Assembly (NCBI GenBank): GCA_026075535.2
Contig: AP026550.1
Coordinates: 8,866,001-8,930,000 of the forward strand
DNA: 64,000 nucleotides
From: Tricholoma matsutake
Lineage: Eukaryota > Basidiomycota > Agaricomycetes > Agaricales > Tricholomataceae
Direction: 5' to 3'
Shown here: positions 10,128 to 20,826 of the stretch, piece after piece
How the letters are laid out: each line of letters begins with the position of its first letter
How positions within the stretch are numbered: position 1 is the stretch's first letter
Notes under the pieces: model-generated
What the model was told of the DNA's origin: nothing
The model's input: only the letters and a program-made list of their open reading frames with translations
The model's database searches: none
Position numbers and translations under genes: made by a program

Positions 10128-11940
10128 CAGCATAGGCCAGGGGCAAGTTGCTGTGCACAATGAAATTCACACCATGAGATGGCATCTGCTACTGCATTAT
10201 GTTCTCCTGGAACATGCAAGACTCGAAGCTGGAATTCCTTTGCAATCATGACATCGACACAGTGTTGCAGAAGGGGCATGAACTCGGGCAGGCACCAGAG
10301 AGAACTGAAGATGTTGACAGTGCTCATACTGTCGGTATCAATGATGATGTGTGAACAGTGCAGCATAGTTTTCTTCAGATTACTGCAGGCACTAGCAACA
10401 GCGAGGGCTTCAAAGTAGAAGATAATGTCACATGCTGCATTGTCTGGTACATGAGCATAGAAACCTGTAGAGCAATCAGGATAATAAAAAGTGAGTCCTT
10501 CTATGCAGGCATCACAGAAGAGTGTAGCATCTGCATCCTCAGCATCTCAAGACACACTGGACAGCAGGTTGACTCTGAGTGCAGCACGCATGTGGTGAGT
10601 TGCCCAGTTGAGGTCCTTGCAGACAGTGTTATTGACCCAGACCTTAGTCAGTGGGTGGTCCTTCCCCATGACTTTTGGATAAAGGTGATTGAGAGCAGGT
10701 TTCAGCAGTGGAAAAACATTAAAGCTCCAGTTCATCCAACCAGGCAGTCTTTGCCATCTGTGTAAAGTCCATGAGGCACCATGCTTACATTCTGACCAGC
10801 AAGTGAAATCCTTGATTTCTTGTAGAAGTTCATCAAGAGCTTGTTTTGGAAGCATGAAGGTCAGGTTATTGGGGTTGACATAGATCCCAATGACAGTGAG
10901 GGCTTCTCCAAAGAGTTGTTTGTGAGGTTGATGTGGAATTCCAAGTTCATCCCAAAGGGATAGAAGCTTGATCTGGTTCATAGGCATGTACATCTCATAC
11001 TTATGATACCACACTAAGTTTCCTTCTTCATCAATGCCAAATGAATCATCCATGTTAAGTCCACAGGTCCAAAATAAATTTCACTTCCTGTGCTATCCAT
11101 GTTACTAAACCATTGAAAGAGATGTATATCCCAGGCAACCCTTGTCCCCCAAAGCAATTGTTCCAGTCAATGTCACGCTCTCCATCAATTGTGATGATCT
11201 GCTTGATCTGCCATAATGGGTGCATGGAGATCAATTGGTATGCCTCGGCGATGTCAGACTTGTAGATGACCCACAACTGGTCTGGCTTTGCTTGGTGTTG
11301 GTGTATGAGTCCTTCCCCAAGGTGAGTCATGTTATCCAATGGAAAACCTCTAATGTCTTTGTGCTTGATCATGGAATTTGGGGAGAAAAGACCCACACTT
11401 TGATCTATCACCATCTGCAGCTTGTCAGAGTGTGGCTTTGGTACCACATGGATGGGCAATGCATGCATACCTGGAAGGAGGTCTCAGCCAAAGGAGCCAC
11501 CCTGTCAGTCTTTCGTGATCCTGCTGAGCATGTAGAAAGTCTGCCTCTGTTCCAACATCCAGCATCTCTAATGACTCATCAACAGTAGGAGGATATTTGC
11601 CTTGGTGGGTATTGGCCCATGGCCAGAATCCCTCATGTAATCCTCTACAGACTGACTCAATGAATGGGTGGTTAGGATGCGACACTAGTAAAGCCTTGAA
11701 ATAGTTGACATTGATTGGGGTGACAATCTTGAAAAGATCAGGGCGACTGTTGATTGTATGCAGGGCAATTGGGTTATGGAGTTCAGTTGAGGGTACCGAC
11801 GGAAGTGGCTTGGCTCACTCAGTCCAGTCAGTGAGACACTGGAGTGATTCAACCTGAACATTCCCCTCTTCATGGTCTTGTACATGCCAAACATTATATC
11901 GAAGATACTTAGGGTGCAACCCATAACTCACCTCGCAGAT
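10128..11940 (-). pseudogene. RT-RNase H polyprotein of a second retroelement type
   Basis: A broken polyprotein, read on the minus strand. Motifs in order: NHPFIESVCRGLHEGFWPWA, PKPHSDKLQMVIDQSVG, VIYKSDIAEAYQLISMHPLW, then the catalytic box LNMDDSFG (x-DD), ELGIPHQPHKQLFG, LAGW/LPGWMNWSFNVFPLL, and an RNase H-like end with VLHVPGEHNAVADAIS. This is a family very common in Agaricomycetes and distinct from the chromoviruses here. Its lineage (DIRS-like or other) is uncertain to me. At least one frameshift lies at the DD box (near 11053) and another near 11425. Confidence 0.7.
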
Positions 11941-12368
11941 TTCTTGTCCCTGAAGTCCTGAATGAGCTTGTCAATCCTTGTGACAAGGTCTCTCCTGAAT
12001 TCAGGTTCTTGTCTCCTTCTGGGTTGCTCTTGTTCTTGTTCTCTTTGTAGCTCAGGTTGTCTGAAAGGTATAAAAGCAGTGTCTGTCTCTGTTGATGTGT
12101 TCTCATTTCCTGTCCTCGCAAGTTCTCCAGCTGCCTCAGGGAGACTGAGAGGCTGTGACCATCCAAAGTAGGTGGCATGGGGATTGGACATGTGAGGAAT
12201 GATGGTTGATATATAGAACAAATGGCTATGTGAGTGTATGAGCGAGACAACAAGAGGAAACCCTGAGAAAAGGGGTTGTCTTACCATAGAGAAACATAAT
12301 CCTACTAGCAAATAGGAGTAAAATAAGTTATGCATAGAGATTGTTCTGTGAGAATAGTCTACAACCAT
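11909..12368 (-). CDS. Upstream ORF of the second retroelement, Gln/Arg/Glu-rich
   Basis: 146 codons from 12368 to 11928. After a hydrophobic start it has YFGWSQPLSLPEAAGELA and a polar run (QPELQREQEQEQPRRRQEPE), ending in RIDKLIQDFRDKK. It lies directly upstream of the RT and on the same strand, so it may be the 5' ORF or a gag-like part. I do not recognise a domain. The first 60 codons may be leader sequence, because a better start lies at MSNPHATYF near 12190. Confidence 0.4.
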
Positions 12369-12369
12369 A

Positions 12370-13250
12370 AAGCATTATGGTGCACATGCAGTGCGGTCAA
12401 CTGAGTCCATAAAGTGTTACGGTGTGCATGTGGTGCAGTCTTCTCGCGTTGTCCAAAACCTTCACTATTGGACTTGTGTAAATGAACCTTTAAACTTGAT
12501 AAATCAAAGTTTGGTGCCCTTGGCATGTCTCCAGGCAATCATGTGATCCACTTTTGGATATGCTGATATAACACACTCACCTCCAAGTATCTTGGCAATG
12601 TAGGAGGGGGTATACTAATGTTTGAACTACTTATATACATAAATGAGCATTATAATGAAGTGTAAGAATACCATATAAGCAAAGGAAGGAGTCAAATAAG
12701 CAGCCACAGCAAAATAGGAGGAGTTAGTCTTCCATATCTGCATCTTCTACAGCATCAACTTCCTCCCATTCCATTACTGGGGTCTGCACCAAATTATCTT
12801 GTAGTGGGGATTGGTGATATTTACATGTGTTATTGTCAGCATGTGCTCACTGCTTGACAAGCTCCTTCTGCACCACAGAAGTTGGTGAGGAATGTAGGTC
12901 CTGATTTTTGTGGTCCTGCACATTGAGTTTCTGTAGATTGTGCCTGCTGCTGTGGGGAGCATCTAACCATCCCCAGCAGGAGCGAGCACCACAGAGAAAA
13001 GATAAATTCTGCACTACACTGGCTGCACAGCAAGATATGTCTGGGGAGGTATCATGTCAGTATTGTAGAAGTATTCTTCTGTCATCATACTCACCAAGAG
13101 ATATTTTGCCAGTATTCATACCAATCTAAGATACTACTTGAGTACCTTCAATACTGTCAAAATATGATATGATACTGTCAAAATGCTCCTGCCAAATGAC
13201 TCCTTTTCCCCTGGGCTTGTCCTGCTTCATGTAAGTATAGTATAAATAGT
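12370..13250. other. No gene recognised
   Basis: Two similar segments (CATAAAGCATTATGGTGCACATG near 12367 and CATAAAGTGTTACGGTGTGCATG near 12410) form a short direct repeat. The rest is AT-rich with short ORFs on both strands, none with a recognisable motif. It may be the leader of the retroelement to the left. Confidence 0.4.
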
Positions 13251-13254
13251 AATA

Positions 13255-13947
13255 GTGTGCTACAGCTCTAATACACCTTACACAAAAAGATGTCCCTTTC
13301 GAATTCAGACTGAAGCAAATCACACCACAGGAAGACCTGAAGAAAACACTCATCAATTCTCCAGCAATTTGTGCTATCGACTACTCATCTGACACCCCAG
13401 TTATCCTATCAGTTGACACTTTGTACATCGCTATTGGGTTCTTTCTCATGCAATGCAATCCTGACAACCCTTGAAAATGATATTATAGTCAATTCAGCTT
13501 GATCATGCTTAACAACCATGAATCCTGGTTCTTGCAAGCAAAACTTGAACTCTATGGTCTATATCGCGCTCTTGGAGCACTTCAATTGTACCTAATAGGG
13601 GTCCAAAACATCATCGTTGAAGTCGATGCAAGGTATATAAAAGGCATGCTCATGAATCCTGATATTGCACCTAGTGCTAGCATTAATCGATGGATCATCT
13701 CAATTCTCACTTTTCACTTCACATTAGTTCATGTTGCAGGTACACATCATGGTCCAGACAGACTTTTGAGATGTCCTCCACAAGCCAAAGATGACCAGTT
13801 CAATAACAAAAACAATTTTGGAGACTGGATCAACCGTCTTCACAGTTTTGTACACCAAATCAATCCAATTATGACTTGTCCCTTTACTTCCTATCAAGTT
13901 TTGACACACTCTCTCTCTTCAGATCTCAGTAAGGGGGAGGATATGAC
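13255..13947 (+). pseudogene. Ty3/gypsy RT end and RNase H (element G1)
   Basis: Reads LTQKDVPFEF, EDLKKTLINSPAICAIDYSS, then a stop, then RNase H: KLELYGLYRALGALQLYLIG, VEVDARYIKGMLMNPDIAPS, INRWIISILTFHFTLVHVAG and HHGPDRLLRCPP. This is a basidiomycete gypsy lineage different from E1 and E2. The frame is lost at 13948, where a hAT-like repeat begins. Integrase of the same element resumes by about 15240. Confidence 0.85.
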
Positions 13948-14159
13948 TAGTGTTTTAAGGTCCAGTTGATTGAACCAAGGACCAAACTCGATGGAACTGT
14001 GGTCCATGCTTTGGTCTGGTCCAACTTTCTGAAAATAGTTAGTAACCGAAACCGCAGTTCGGTTAATGGTTAACAACTTTTGAAAATATTTGAAGACCAT
14101 TGTAAAACCAGTTACAACCGGTCTTTGTACAGTTGAATTATATACTCTAGAGAACACTA
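13948..14159. mobile_element. hAT-like MITE remnant
   Basis: Starts TAGTGTTTTAAGGTCCAG, matching the end of the 815 bp element at 52885-53699, and ends AACACTA. Internal sequence has the same CCAGTTACAACCGGTC-type motifs. It is only 212 bp, and the 8-bp flanks do not match, so it is a deleted and eroded copy. Confidence 0.55.
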
Positions 14160-15130
14160 AACTAATGTACATAGGATATACAATACATTAACTACAAGGG
14201 AGGATAGCATGAGAATGGGTGGGGTTTATGTTACTGTAGTTGTACATGTTTGTTTACAGTAAACAAACACACACATTGACACATTTGTTTACAATACCAC
14301 CCCACTCGTTGACCCATGCTTCCATCGGCACTCACCATGAATGACACATGCACCACCACCCAAATGAACAAATGCAAGGCAGGGGGCCTGAATGATGCAG
14401 TTGTTGTTTGGGCCCCAGTGTAAGTCTTTCATATTGAGTTCTTTCTTTTACTAACTAAATGTTTTTCTTTTAGGTTCTTGCATCTTAACTATAATGTTGC
14501 CCACCCACCACTTGACACATGCAAGCCCTGCACTGCTGCTGCAAGCCTCTGCTCGCAGGGTGGCAATGGGCCCTTTCCTGGACAATGACCATGTCACACA
14601 GCACCACCACCCCATCTGTGAGCCACTGCTCGTAGGGGGATATGGAGGTGCTAATGACAATGGGAACCAGGACAATGTATGACCAATGATGAATGGCAGG
14701 GACAATGAACATGGAGGACAACAAATGGCTGGGACAATGAAGGGTAAAGACAATGAAGGGTGGGGACAACAAATGGCAGGGACAACAACAACAAAATGGC
14801 ATGGACGATGACAACAAAATGGCAGGGACAACAACAATGAATGGCAGGGATGACAACGATGAAACAGTATGGATGACAATGATGAAATGGCAGGGATGAT
14901 GATGACATGATGCAGGGACAATGAATGGTGGGGACACGACACAGGGACAATGAATGGCAGGGATGACAACAACAAAATGGTATGGACAATGATGACAAAA
15001 TGGCAGGGACAATGATGAGGCGATGCAGGGACAACGAATGGTGGGGATGCGACACAGGGATGATGCAATGGCAGTCCCCACCCTCACTACAAACACGAGA
15101 CAGTGATAGGTTGTCTCCTTGGCTCAAGGG
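14160..15130 (+). mobile_element. Hairpin-intron repeat, copy 1, with minisatellite
   Basis: Sits between the RNase H and integrase of G1, so it was inserted. It contains a decayed GGGCC...GGGCCCC hairpin ending at 14416, then a GT-AG intron (14420-14473: GTAAGT, branch ACTAAC, TTTTAG). Next come the AGCC-ACTGCTCG hairpin motif near 14620 and a degenerate minisatellite (14650-15075) built of AATGGCAGGGACAAC-like units. Open frames over the minisatellite in several phases are low-complexity artefacts. Confidence 0.5.
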
Positions 15131-15134
15131 CTGA

Positions 15135-16440
15135 TTCACCATTTCAACCATATTCTAATCACATTGGCTAACTCCTACGATGTCCCAGATGCAGCGTGAC
15201 ACAGATTTGATATTGCACTGAATTCTTCTTAGATTGCAGTAAACTTTGAAGAAAGGACTCTCACAGAGCTCACAAAATTGTCGCAACTCCCAAACGTCAT
15301 CTCAAAGTTATTTGTGCAGGTCATGATGATATCGGACACAAGATGGTCTTTGCAATGAAATCCATCATTTCTCTATGATTCTGGTTGCCTAACATGAAAG
15401 CAGACATCACATGGTTTATTCACACCTGCCACCTCTGCCAAGTACAACAAACTCAAAATCTCCTCATCCCACTACCATTGCCACACCCACACCTTTATTC
15501 AGCAAAGTCTACATCAATACTATGCAAATGCCTCCTTCAAGCAGATTCAAGTATATCATATAAGGTTGATGTTCACTAATGACCTATCCCAAATGGCGGA
15601 ATATTTGATGAGAAAATGCACACCCCTCGGGGATTGGATCTTTGAAGACATCATTTGTAGATGGGGATCCCTATACAAAATTGTGAGTGATAATGGATCA
15701 GCCTTCATCACAGCATTGGAGTACCTTTCAAAACAATATCATATTAACCACATTTGGATTAGCAGTTACAATTCTCATGCACATGGACTCGTTGAAAGAG
15801 CTCACTTTGACATTTGACAATTGTTATTCAAAGTGGTTGATGGAGACCAGAGCAAATGGTCAGCTGGAGCACACTCAGTGTTTTGGGCAGAACAAGTTAC
15901 AGTTCATAGATGTATGGGTTGCTCTCCTTACTTTGCAGTTACAGGTTCACACCCCCTCATCCCACTCGACATCTCCAAAGCAACGTATTTGCAACCCCCT
16001 CCTGATTCTATATTATCAACAACCAATCTCATTGCTCGAAGAGCAATAGCATTACAAAAACAATCATCTGATCTTGAAATTCTATATTTGAAAGTCTATA
16101 CCACTCGACTCAAAGCTGCAAAATGTTTTGAACTCATTCACAAATGAACGATGCATGACTACAACTTCGAAAAAGGTGATCTGGTCCTACTTCAAAACAA
16201 GCAAATCGAGAAATCCCTAAATCGCAAGATGCGACCTCGATATTTAGGTCCCCTCATCATCATCAATGAAACTATGGAGGAGCCTACATCATCTGCAAAC
16301 TTGATGGATCAGTATTCCATCGACCAGTTGCTTCCTTCCGACTTATCCCTTATTTTGCTCGAAAGTCAATTCCCCTTCCACCAAACTTCCTCAATATTGA
16401 CTCCGAACATCTCAAAAAACCAGTACTTTACACTCCCCCC
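15135..16440 (+). pseudogene. Ty3/gypsy integrase of G1
   Basis: Continues the element of 13255-13947. The zinc domain is partly visible (KDSHRAHKIVATPKRH, GHDDIGH, then CHLCQ). It is followed by the DDE region (VSDNGSAFITALEYLSKQY, SSYNSHAHGLVERAHFD) and an integrase tail (FEKGDLVLLQNKQIEKSLN, RPRYLGPLIII). The end KPVLYTPPP is typical of this lineage. At least four stops or shifts are present. Confidence 0.8.
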
Positions 16441-16870
16441 CCCAGTCCAAGCGGACTCTGCTAGGACACACTCAGACACTTGGACTGTCCTCAGACTTCA
16501 CTCGGACTCTGCTCGGACTCTGCTCGGACACTCGGACTTCACTTGGACTCTGCTCGGACACTCGGACTGTCCTAGGACTGTCCAAGTTGTCCGAGTAAAG
16601 TCGGAGGACTGCACTCAGACTGTCCTAGGACTGTCCAAGTTGTCCAAGTAAAGTCGGAGGACTGCACTCGGACTTTGCTCAGACAACATCAATTGTGCAT
16701 TTACTTACACCTTTAAAGTACTGTCCAAGTTCCAGACTTACAGAAATTTTTATAAGTCTCACAAAATGATGTGTGCACAGCAGGAATTGAACCAACAGAC
16801 TTCTGGACAAGCAATCACATGATGACCAAACATGCACACTCTACCACTTAAGCCAAGTAGTCATTTAAAG
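16440..16870 (-). mobile_element. SINE-like unit S1: tRNA-like head plus GTCCGAG-rich body
   Basis: On the minus strand a tRNA-like head (16776-16863) has an A box (TTGGCTTAAGTGGTAGAGTG) and a B box (GGTTCAATTCC). It is followed by AAGTCTGGAACTTGGACAG and a body of degenerate repeats around GAGTCCGAGCAGAGTCCGAG. The same head-body order recurs near 30895, 40070 and 41737. Confidence 0.6.
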
Positions 16871-16974
16871 TCACATACATTATATCTATTTATTACTGAA
16901 ATCTAATTTTTTTACATATCATGAATAGATTATTAAATTGACCCCCTCGCATCTGTGCGAGGGGTAATTAATAT
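16871..16974. other. AT-rich spacer
   Basis: Nothing recognisable. A short inverted pair CCCCTCGCA...TGCGAGGGG (about 16941-16963) is present. Confidence 0.4.
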
Positions 16975-17880
16975 GTGTAATACTAGGCCCTCCCCTCAAA
17001 AGCTCGAGGGGAGGGGGCCATAACTATCAATAATAAAAATAAATTAAAAACACCCACCATGAGCAACTGTTGCTCATGGCGGCGTTGGTCTCTCCCCGGG
17101 TTGTCCCCTGGCCATCTTGCTCTCCTGTCCCCATTCTTCTCCCCCCCAAACCACCCCACGAGCAGATGCTCATAGGCGTGGGGTGGGTGTCATCGTGGGT
17201 GTCCCCACTCATCATTGTCTCCCTTCCCTCTTGTCTCCCTTCCCTCTTGTCTCCCTTCCCCCTTGTCTCCCTTCCCTCTCATTTCCCTTCCCTCTTGTCT
17301 CCCTTCCCTCTTGTCTCCCTTCCCCCTTGTCTCCCTTCCCCTTTGTCTCTTCACCCTCACCTTCCACCCTGTGAGCAGGGGCTCGCAGCAGTGGTGGTGG
17401 TGGTGTCCCCCCATCATCATCATCGCCAGTAGTAGTTTGTACCTAAAAAAAGTTGGTTAGCATCAAAAAATGAAATGAGAAAAGGAAAAAAAAAAACTTA
17501 CCTAGGACCCAAGAGACGTTGATGTCTCTTGGGCCTTTTTTGTCTCCCTGTTGGTACCTGCACTCTTGCACCCCCCATCCACCCCATGAGCAGTTGCCTG
17601 CGGCAGTTATGGGGGGTGCTGGCTGTTGTTGGGGTCTCCTAATTGTCATCGTTCCACCCATCGTCCACCCTACAAGCAGTGGCTCATAGGGCTGGGGCAG
17701 GTGGTGTCGTCATTCCCTGTCATTGTCATTGTCATCATTAGCAGCCGCTCTCCCCCATGCAAGCAGTTGCTTGCACTGGCGGGGGTGGGTGCTGGGTCAT
17801 GGTCTCATTGTTGTTCCTCATTTGGTGGTTTTGGGGTCATTGTGCTGCTACAGTATAGATATAACCTATAATTAATAAAA
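16975..17880 (-). mobile_element. Hairpin-intron repeat, copy 2
   Basis: Contains an intron on the minus strand (17443-17501: GTAAGT, GCTAAC, TTTTTTTAG). The exon hairpin GGACCCAAGAGAC/GTCTCTTGGGCC (17505-17535) ends 3 nt from the donor. Several CACGAGCA-type hairpins occur: 17057-17079 (perfect 10 bp stem CCATGAGCAA) and 17758-17775 (perfect TGCAAGCA/TGCTTGCA), with weaker ones near 17158, 17372, 17580 and 17668. A 16-bp pyrimidine minisatellite (17215-17345) lies inside. No protein is recognised. Confidence 0.6.
17215..17345. repeat. 16-bp pyrimidine minisatellite
   Basis: About eight tandem copies of CTTGTCTCCCTTCCCT with few changes. All frames stay open because the unit has no stops, so ORFs over it are not evidence of a gene. 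Confidence 0.85.
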
Positions 17881-18398
17881 AAATGTGTTAGCTTAAAGAA
17901 AACATGCACTTGGACTGTACTCAGACTGTCCTAGGACTCAGCTTGGACTGGACATCTAGTTTGGCAGGACTTTCAGCCAAAGAAGTCCAAGCAAAGTCCA
18001 AGAAAAGTCCTCGGACAGTCCGAGTGTCTGAGTGGAGTCTGCTCGGATTGGGGGGGGGAGTGTAAAGACCTTCGAAAAACTTCGAAACACTTCAAACATT
18101 GATGAAGATATTCCTGAAGACATTCCAGACTTTGAAGACGAATAATTATTCCTTTCTTTTTCTTTGTGATCACTTATACATGACTTTGATTTCTTTTAGT
18201 GTACAATACAAGTTGTGATATTGCATTATAGCATGGTCACACAAACTCCAAAAGGGTTTTTTGGCCATGATGATCTACCGAGCCTTTCCCTTATTCTCTT
18301 TATTTTCTTTCTTTTCCTTTTACTTTTATTCGCTACTTTTCGACACTCACAAGATTTAAATTGCAAAAATAAAAATACAACAAAGTTTTCTTTTTTTT
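17881..18398. repeat. SINE-body remnant, G tract and AT-rich spacer
   Basis: 17905-18055 is a GTCCGAG-type body without a clear tRNA-like head. It ends in a G10 tract followed by AGTGTAAAGACC, which looks like a polypurine tract and LTR start. 18035-18066 is an inverted match to 16430-16460. 18075-18398 is AT-rich with nothing recognised. Confidence 0.4.
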
Positions 18399-19716
18399 CT
18401 ACTCCTCCAGCATAACCTCTAAAAGTTCTATTTTTTTCCCCAGAACTTCCATCTCCACCTTCTTCTGTACTGACTTTGCTGCAAGCATCTTCTGTCGAAC
18501 CACCCATTTGTCACTAACGACATCGATGTTGTCATTTGACAATACCTCCTTCACTTTGCCCTTCCCTTTCAACTGCTTTTTGTGCCTTGACTTTGGTGTC
18601 GATGGTTTTGATGGTCCCACAACTGTCTCCTCTGCCTTGACTGGCCCAACAACTCAAATTTGAAGAGCTAAAACAATCCAAATGGAAGGTGAGATAAGAT
18701 TTGAGATGAGTTTGAATGAAACTCATACCTGGCTTGGACTGCAAAACATCTTTTGCAGCCCCAAATTTTCTAGCTTCGCCCTTTCAAAGCCCCTTCCTCG
18801 ATACTCCTTCCCAATAGCACCCCTGCAGTGCCTCGGTGCACTTAACACACTTTGGGGCCTCTTCTTTGACCATACAGCACAGCTGGGATTTTGTCCCAGC
18901 ACATCAATCACAGTACAAAATTGTTAGCAGTCCAAAAAACCTTCAAAGAAGTCAAAATAAAAACTCACTGGACCCTCAAAATCAAGCAGTCTGCTCGTTG
19001 TGAGCTTTGCTTGCTTCGCCTCCATGGAGTCCTTGACTTTGTCCTCCCCATCTTTGCCTGCCTCAATCTCCACTACCTTTTGTTTCGCCACCCTCACCAC
19101 AGGCAGCTCGCTCTCCCCCTCCTCTTTGCCCTCCTCTCTAGCCTCTAGCCTCTTGATAGCTCTTGCCTCCGCTGTGAGCTCCGTGTTTGGTCACTGCAAT
19201 TCTTCCTTCGACAATGTGTTAGCACAAAATGCAGCAAGAGCTAGGTTCTGAGCATCCACTAATGCCCCCCTTTGGGCCTCGATTTCTGCCTGCTTCGCGC
19301 TTTCCTCTGCCCTGTGGGCCTCCTCCTCCTCCCAAACCCATTTTGCTTCCTCTTCCCGTTGCTCCAGCTCTACCTGCTCACTCAGATCTGTAAACAAAAG
19401 CTCCCCCCCACAAAAGCCATTCACATTGAGCCATCAGTTTGAAAAGCTCGAAAACTTTGTCGATGACCTTTTGCATGGTCAAATTGTGCTCTTTGCCCAA
19501 GTCATCTGCCAGTTTGTCATATTCCACCTGAATATATTGTGTTAGAATCCGAATATCGAATAAGAAGCAGAAACTTACCATCTTCTCACAAAAACCTTTC
19601 CCCCACACTTCAAAGTCAAGGTCTTTGGCGACACCACAATCTGGCATCGATTTTGTGTACTCGAGGACTTTGGTGTTGAGTTCAGCAAGGAGGGACATGA
19701 TAGAAGTAGTATCAAA
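18399..19716 (-). pseudogene. Multi-exon gene with coiled coil and Cys cluster, frameshifted
   Basis: The start is about 19698 (MSLLAELNTKVLEY). An intron lies at about 19580-19525 (GTAAGT, TCTAAC, TTCAG) and is followed by VEYDKLADDLGKEHNLTMQK. A frameshift in a G run near 19405 precedes an acidic coiled coil (SEQVELEQREEEAKWVWEEE). After another intron the Cys cluster appears in the second frame: CAGTKSQ, CCMVKEEA, CVKCTEALQGC. A further intron (GTATGAGT ... TTTTAG) leads to a basic tail (KGKGKVKEVLSND) and stop at 18399. The Cys spacing suggests zinc binding. Proteins of this build are frequent near retrotransposons in agarics. Function unknown. Confidence 0.5.
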
Positions 19717-19959
19717 GGTGTAGGAGTGATGAAGAAGAATGAGAGGTATTTCAAATTTTGTTGACATTTTCAACATGATCACACATTTTGCATGTGACTC
19801 TGCTCGGCTGACTGGGACAGTCAGGATTTCAGTAAGGGGGAGGTTGAGAGGTCCACTTTGTGATCTAAGTTCTGGAGACATCTCCAAATGCATTGACACA
19901 TCACCACACACAGTCCCAACCCCGATGAACTTCACAAGACTGCTCCGAAACTATTTCTA

Positions 19960-20826
19960 ATGACTTTGAATGACTTTGCAACACTTTGAGCAGGTTTGAA
20001 TGTCTTTGCAGCACCTCAAACATCTTCAGCTGCCATATACCTATTGCACCACCCTTCAGACACACGCAGCACACCTTGTACGAGTTAGTGTGTCGCATAT
20101 TGAGCACCACCAGACACAAGGAGACATGATGACAGGATTTTAAGACACGATTGTGGTGCTTTGATGTCTTGATGATATATTGGATCAATAGGACAGGTAC
20201 CCATAATAAATCATGACTCTATACATTTCCCTTCTCATCTTCTTTCATTTATTTTATGATTTGCAAAGTTCTTTATTGTTTTATATCTTGCCTCATGTAT
20301 TCCTCATGTTTTATTTCATTTTAAGTACCATCTCTTCTAAACATATATAGCCTTGTCCTAGCTACTTACAAAGACAGAATAGATCATCCTCTCACACCAA
20401 TTGTCTGATTTAAGAGCAATTCTTCTGAGTCCAAGCCTCTCAAATTAGTCTCGAAGTTCAGTGTTTTACACTGAACTTCTTCGAACTTCTCATACTAGCT
20501 TCCCGAAACTATTGTCTATTGTCTATCCCCTCTCAAAGCCTTTCTACATTCTTATAGTCTATCCTCAGCCTTCGTCAAAATCGTCCTCGTCCTTTAAAAG
20601 CCCCTAGAACTTCTTTGAACCTCTTCAAACTTTCCTCGAACATCATTGCTGCACTTTGTACACTCTCAAACCTCATCAAACATCATCAGACCCTCTCTAA
20701 GGTCGTTTACCTAACCTTGGGTAACAGCGGTGATATTTAGTACCACCTTGCAATCTTCCTCTAACTAGTGTTATACCATTCAAGGTTTTATTGTGGGTTT
20801 TGTTTGGGTTTTCTGGTTGAGCATCA
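19960..20826 (+). repeat. LTR of a third gypsy family (copy A)
   Basis: Homologous over about 850 bp to 36600-37537. Shared landmarks are ATGACTTTGAATGACTTTGC, GATGATATATTGGATCAATAG, a TATA box (CATATATAGCC near 20342), and the end GGGTTTTGTTTGGGTTTTC followed by GCATCATCA. It abuts the integrase of G3 at about 20826, so it is probably a solo or truncated LTR. Confidence 0.65.

Noticed and set aside
9950..10366. A 138-codon protein-coding gene
   Set aside because: It is an accidental join of two retroelement fragments.
13940..14182. Target duplication of the hAT remnant at 13948
   Set aside because: GATATGAC on the left only loosely resembles GATATACA further right; not convincing.
14451..15151. 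Long overlapping ORFs of 166-205 codons on the minus strand
   Set aside because: All three minus frames are open across a degenerate minisatellite; no domain is seen.
17070..17460. Pro/Leu/Ser-rich and Arg/Gly-rich ORFs
   Set aside because: They are produced by the 16-bp pyrimidine minisatellite.
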